Assembly (NCBI GenBank): GCA_002337005.1
Contig: DDFD01000107.1
Span: 1-17,338 of the forward strand
DNA from: Flavobacteriales bacterium UBA1937
GTDB lineage: Bacteria; Bacteroidota; Bacteroidia; Flavobacteriales; Weeksellaceae
Direction of reading: 5' to 3'
Length of the DNA: 17,338 nt
A program made the position numbers and the translations under genes. The notes under the pieces were generated by a model. The model ran no database searches. It saw only the letters and a list, made by a program, of their open reading frames with translations, and had not been told where the DNA came from. Of the stretch, positions 13,769 to 17,338 are shown in pieces; position 1 is the first letter of the stretch, and each line of letters starts with the position of its first letter.

Positions 13769-15511
13769 TTATTTTAAACGAATTTCAGAAACTGATGAAC
13801 CTTGTGCTACCATTGGGAAAACATTGTTTTCTTTACCAACCATAACTTCTAGCAGATAAGCTCCATCGTGATTTAACATTGCTTCTAATGCTGATTTTAA
13901 ATCTTTTCTTTCAGAAATTTTTTGTCCTTCTATATAATATGCTTTTGCTAAAGCTACAAAATCTGGACTGGTTATATTTACAAAAGAATATCTCTTATCA
14001 TGGAATAATTGTTGCCACTGACGAACCATTCCTAAAAATTCATTATTTAGAATTAAAATTTTAACCTTAGCACCGAATTGCATAATGGTTCCTAATTCTT
14101 GTAATGTCATCTGGAAACCACCATCGCCAATGATGGCAACTACTGTTTTTTCTGGTGCACCGTACCAAGCTCCAATTGCAGCAGGAAGTCCGAATCCCAT
14201 TGTTCCTAATCCTCCAGAAGTTACGCTAGATTTAGAATTATTATATTTAGCATATCTACAAGCTACCATTTGGTGTTGCCCTACATCAGTAGTAATAATT
14301 GCATCTCCATTGGTAATTTCATTCAAAACTTTTATTACTTCTCCCATCGTCATTACCTCAGAAGTAGGATTAAGTTCATCCTGAATTACTTCTTTTGTTT
14401 CTTCTTTTTCCAATTCTCGGAATTTATTTAACCAATCACTATGGTCAGCTTCTTTCAACAATTCTGTAAGCATTGGAATTGTTTTTTTACAATTTCCCCA
14501 AACAGGAACGGTAGTTTTCACATTTTTATCAATTTCCGCAGGATCTATATCAAGGTGAATAACTTTAGCTTGTTTAGCATATTTATCTAATCTACCTGTA
14601 ACACGGTCATCAAAACGCATTCCGATAGCAATAAGAACATCGCATTCATTGGTCATTACATTTGGTGCGTAATTTCCGTGCATTCCTAGCATACCAACGT
14701 GTAATTTGTGATCAGTTGGTAATGCGCTTAATCCCATTACTGTAGCAGCAGCAGGAACATTAATTTTTTCAATAAGTTTTTTGAATTCTTCTTCTGCTTT
14801 TCCTAAAATCACACCTTGTCCGAAAAGAACAAAAGGTTTTTTAGCATTATTAATTAATTCAGCAGCTTGTTCTACAAATTCTTTTCTTATTTCTGGCTCT
14901 GGTCTGTAACTTCTTACGTGATTACATTTCTTATAACCCAAATATTCAAATAATTGCAATTGAGCATTCTTAGTAATATCTACCAAAACAGGACCAGGAC
15001 GACCTGTACTTGCAATATGAAAAGCTTTTGCTATAGCTTCAGGAATTTCGGAAGCATCAGTAACCTGATAATTCCATTTGGTAACTGGTGTGGTAATATT
15101 GATTACATCTGTTTCTTGGAAAGCATCAGTTCCTAAAAGCGAAGCGTAAACTTGTCCTGTAATACAAACAATTGGGTTGCTATCAATCATTGCATCTGCC
15201 AAACCCGTAACTAAATTGGTAGCACCAGGTCCGCTGGTTGCGAAAACAACACCTGTTTTACCAGAACTTCTGGCATAACCTTGAGCTGCGTGAATAGCAC
15301 CTTGTTCGTGACGAACCAAAATATGTTTCAGTCTGTCATTATAATCATACAATGCATCATAAATTGGCATAATTGCGCCTCCTGGATAACCGAAAATAGT
15401 ATCTACTCCTTCGGAAATCATTGCATCTAAAACCGCTTGAGAACCAGAAATTTCTACTGGAGTTTTCTGCTCATCAGGTTCTTTGTTTCCTTTTAATTCC
15501 AGTGTGTTCAT
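13769..15511 (-). CDS. ilvB: Acetolactate synthase large (catalytic) subunit
   Basis: The ThDP- and FAD-dependent enzyme condenses two pyruvates, or pyruvate with 2-oxobutanoate, into acetolactate or acetohydroxybutyrate. The protein has 580 residues. The N-terminal pyrimidine-binding domain shows FGYPGGAIMPIYDAL (40-54), the catalytic glutamate E69 in VRHEQGAIHAAQGYA, and ATSGPGATNL (91-100). The middle domain has the GMLGMHGNYAPN loop (273-284). The C-terminal pyrophosphate domain has the ThDP motif from GDGGFQ (462-467) to LNN (488-490), followed by MVRQWQQLF with the conserved Trp. The N-terminal 15 residues are a charged extension. It lies between ilvD (26 bp gap) and ilvN (8 bp gap). 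The catalytic type is unambiguous; the paralogue label (ilvB, ilvG, ilvI) is conventional. Confidence 0.96.
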   Translation of the reverse strand: MNTLELKGNKEPDEQKTPVEISGSQAVLDAMISEGVDTIFGYPGGAIMPIYDALYDYNDRLKHILVRHEQGAIHAAQGYARSSGKTGVVFATSGPGATNLVTGLADAMIDSNPIVCITGQVYASLLGTDAFQETDVINITTPVTKWNYQVTDASEIPEAIAKAFHIASTGRPGPVLVDITKNAQLQLFEYLGYKKCNHVRSYRPEPEIRKEFVEQAAELINNAKKPFVLFGQGVILGKAEEEFKKLIEKINVPAAATVMGLSALPTDHKLHVGMLGMHGNYAPNVMTNECDVLIAIGMRFDDRVTGRLDKYAKQAKVIHLDIDPAEIDKNVKTTVPVWGNCKKTIPMLTELLKEADHSDWLNKFRELEKEETKEVIQDELNPTSEVMTMGEVIKVLNEITNGDAIITTDVGQHQMVACRYAKYNNSKSSVTSGGLGTMGFGLPAAIGAWYGAPEKTVVAIIGDGGFQMTLQELGTIMQFGAKVKILILNNEFLGMVRQWQQLFHDKRYSFVNITSPDFVALAKAYYIEGQKISERKDLKSALEAMLNHDGAYLLEVMVGKENNVFPMVAQGSSVSEIRLK

Positions 15512-15537
15512 TTTATTTTTTTTGAATTTTTTTAAAT

Positions 15538-17223
15538 TTATAAATCAGTAACGCAACCTTCTGAAGCATCTGCCACAGATTTTGCATATTTGTATAAAAC
15601 CCCAAATTTCACTTTGTAATCTGGTTGTACGAAAGCAGCTTTTCTCGCTGCAATTTCTTCTTCAGAAACCAATAAATTGATGGTATTTTTTTCTGCATCA
15701 ATTTCTATTTCGTCACCATCTTTTACTAAGCCTATTAAACCGCCTAAAAAAGCTTCTGGAGTAATATGCCCCACAACGAAACCGTGAGTTCCACCAGAGA
15801 ATCTTCCATCCGTAATCAACGCTACTTCTTTACCGAGACCAGTTCCCATAAGTGCAGAAGTTGGTTTTAGCATTTCTGGCATTCCGGGAGCACCTTTTGG
15901 ACCTTCGTTTTTGATGACGACTACATTTCCTGCTTTTATTTTTTTATCTTCAATTCCTTTGATGAATTGTTTTTCTCCGTCAAAAACCACCGCAGTTCCT
16001 TTGAAATAATCTCCTTCTTTCCCTGTAATTTTTGCAACACAACCTCTTTCAGCCAAATTTCCATACATAATTCTGATGTGTCCTGTTTCTTTAATCGGAT
16101 TTTTAATATCTCTAATGATATCTTGATCTCTTTCAATAATTGAAGTTACCAAAGCTAAATTTTCAGCAATCGTTTTACCTGTAACCGTCATACAATCACC
16201 GTGAAGTAAACCTAAATCTAATAGATATTTCATTACGGCTGGAACTCCACCTACTTTGTGTAAATCTGGCATCAGATATTTTCCGCTTGGTTTAAGATCT
16301 GCTAAAAATGGAGTTTCGTCACTCATTTTCTGGAAATCATCAATCGTCAGTTTTACGCCAATACTTTTAGCAATCGCTAAAAAGTGAAGAACAGCGTTTG
16401 TACTTCCACCAAGAACAATAATTATTCTCAAAGCATTTTCGAATGCTTTTTGCGTCATTATATCAGAAGGTTTGATGTCTCTTTCTAGCAAGATTTTCAT
16501 ATAATGTCCTGCGTAAAAACATTCGTCTTTCTTTTCTTGACTTAAAGCAGGATATGATGAAGAATAAGGCAAACTCATTCCTAAAGCTTCGATTGCAGAT
16601 GCCATTGTGTTAGCAGTGTACATTCCACCGCAAGCTCCTGCACTTGGACAAGAATGTTTGATGATTCCTTTATAATCTTCGTCTGAAAGCTTCCCTGCTA
16701 ATTTATTCCCTAATGCTTCAAAAGCTGAAACAATGTTTAAATCTTCGCCTTTATAATGTCCAGCTTCTATACTTCCTCCATAAACCATAATAGAAGGACG
16801 ATTAAGACGCGCCATTGCAATAAGAGAACCTGGCATATTTTTATCACAACCAGGAACGGTAATTACGCCATCATAATATTGTCCTGCGCAAACTGCTTCT
16901 ATAGAATCTGCGATAATATCTCTACTTACCAATGAATATCGCATTCCGTCTGTTCCATTAGTCATTCCATCGCTAATTCCGATGGTGTGGAACATTAATC
17001 CTACCAAATTTTCTTTTTTAACCCCATCTTTTACAATTTCGGCTAAATCATTGAGGTGCATATTACACGTATTTCCGTCATAGCCCATACTTGCAATACC
17101 AACTTGTGCTTTGCTAAAATCTTCTTCGGTGAAGCCAATTCCGTAGTATTGCGCTTGAGTAGCGGGTTGTGTAGGATCTTGCGTGAGTGTTTTTGAATAT
17201 TTATTTAATTCTGTGTTAGACAT
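15538..17223 (-). CDS. ilvD: Dihydroxy-acid dehydratase
   Basis: IlvD dehydrates the dihydroxy acids made by IlvC to 2-keto-isovalerate and 2-keto-3-methylvalerate, using an Fe-S cluster and Mg2+. The protein has 561 residues, normal for the family. Three cysteines fit the [2Fe-2S] ligand pattern of the IlvD/Edd family: C53 in DGNTCNMHL, C126 in VPGCDKNMPG and C198 in SAGACGGMYTANTM. The lysine after C126-D127 (K128) matches the carbamylated Mg-binding Lys reported for the family. The C-terminal domain shows GRFSGGTHGFVVGHITPEA. It appears to be the first gene of the ilv operon in this window, 26 bp before ilvB. An ATG at 17223-17221 gives MSNTELNKYS. Confidence 0.97.
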   Translation of the reverse strand: MSNTELNKYSKTLTQDPTQPATQAQYYGIGFTEEDFSKAQVGIASMGYDGNTCNMHLNDLAEIVKDGVKKENLVGLMFHTIGISDGMTNGTDGMRYSLVSRDIIADSIEAVCAGQYYDGVITVPGCDKNMPGSLIAMARLNRPSIMVYGGSIEAGHYKGEDLNIVSAFEALGNKLAGKLSDEDYKGIIKHSCPSAGACGGMYTANTMASAIEALGMSLPYSSSYPALSQEKKDECFYAGHYMKILLERDIKPSDIMTQKAFENALRIIIVLGGSTNAVLHFLAIAKSIGVKLTIDDFQKMSDETPFLADLKPSGKYLMPDLHKVGGVPAVMKYLLDLGLLHGDCMTVTGKTIAENLALVTSIIERDQDIIRDIKNPIKETGHIRIMYGNLAERGCVAKITGKEGDYFKGTAVVFDGEKQFIKGIEDKKIKAGNVVVIKNEGPKGAPGMPEMLKPTSALMGTGLGKEVALITDGRFSGGTHGFVVGHITPEAFLGGLIGLVKDGDEIEIDAEKNTINLLVSEEEIAARKAAFVQPDYKVKFGVLYKYAKSVADASEGCVTDL

Positions 17224-17338
17224 TTTTAATTTTGTTTGGGTAATTTTAGTTAATTATTATTGATAAGTTCTTTACTTTTATCAAAATCTATCTTTCGTTT
17301 AGAATTTTTAGATTTTATACACTTCCATCATACTTTTT
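17224..17338 (-). promoter_or_regulatory. Upstream region of ilvD
   Basis: These 115 bases before ilvD carry no gene. On the minus strand TAGATTTTG occurs about 60 bases before the ATG; it differs from TAnnTTTG by one extra base. I see no leader peptide rich in Ile/Val/Leu and no terminator hairpin, so classical attenuation is not supported here. The true promoter may lie beyond the window. Confidence 0.25.

Noticed and set aside
15936..16136. 66-residue minus-strand open frame within ilvD, and the many plus-strand open frames opposite pur and ilv genes
   Set aside because: They are alternative-frame shadows of conserved enzymes, with no domain signature and no independent start context.
17308..17331. 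Short ORF (MMEVYKI) on the minus strand upstream of ilvD as an attenuation leader peptide
   Set aside because: It has only one Val and one Ile, no run of branched-chain codons, and no terminator hairpin follows.

Overview
The window looks like chromosomal DNA of a low-GC Bacteroidota of the class Flavobacteriia, probably the Chryseobacterium/Cloacibacterium (Weeksellaceae) lineage. The lineage is an inference from protein flavour, A/T-rich starts with almost no Shine-Dalgarno sequence, and -7 elements of the TAnnTTTG type typical of Bacteroidota. No rRNA, tRNA, transposase, integrase or CRISPR array is visible.

Layout. (1) 1-4449, minus strand: a purine operon transcribed purM > purN > small membrane protein > purH > purD (purD runs off the left edge). 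The steps present are GAR synthetase, GAR transformylase, AIR synthetase and the two final steps to IMP. (2) 4450-4717: a non-coding block with a TTG-N21-TACTTTTG promoter, about 100 nt of potentially structured RNA, an intrinsic terminator, and a second hairpin just before purM. It is either a small RNA gene or an attenuator leader for the pur operon. (3) 4718-6027, minus strand: an NADPH-dependent FMN reductase-like flavoprotein and a pirin, probably one transcript, with a palindrome upstream that could be an operator. (4) 6120-8540, plus strand: a very AT-rich island, opposite in strand to everything around it, with a tight three-gene cassette. Gene 1 fuses a STAS domain to a GHKL (anti-sigma/histidine-kinase-like) ATPase; gene 2 is a DUF4325 STAS-like protein; gene 3 is a two-helix membrane protein with a long cytoplasmic helical tail. 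A 20-bp perfect palindrome closes the cassette. (5) 8625-17223, minus strand: a branched-chain amino-acid operon transcribed ilvD > ilvB > ilvN > ilvC > ModF-like double ABC ATPase > ilvA, giving the whole route from threonine/pyruvate to the 2-keto acids of Ile and Val.

The housekeeping operons are ordinary. The cassette in (4) is the best candidate for an undescribed system: it has the parts of a partner-switching phospho-signalling module (kinase, STAS, second STAS-like protein) but no sigma factor or anti-sigma target, and its third gene is a membrane protein. I suggest, as inference only, a stress- or phage-responsive switch with a membrane effector. I do not recall a characterised system with exactly this composition.
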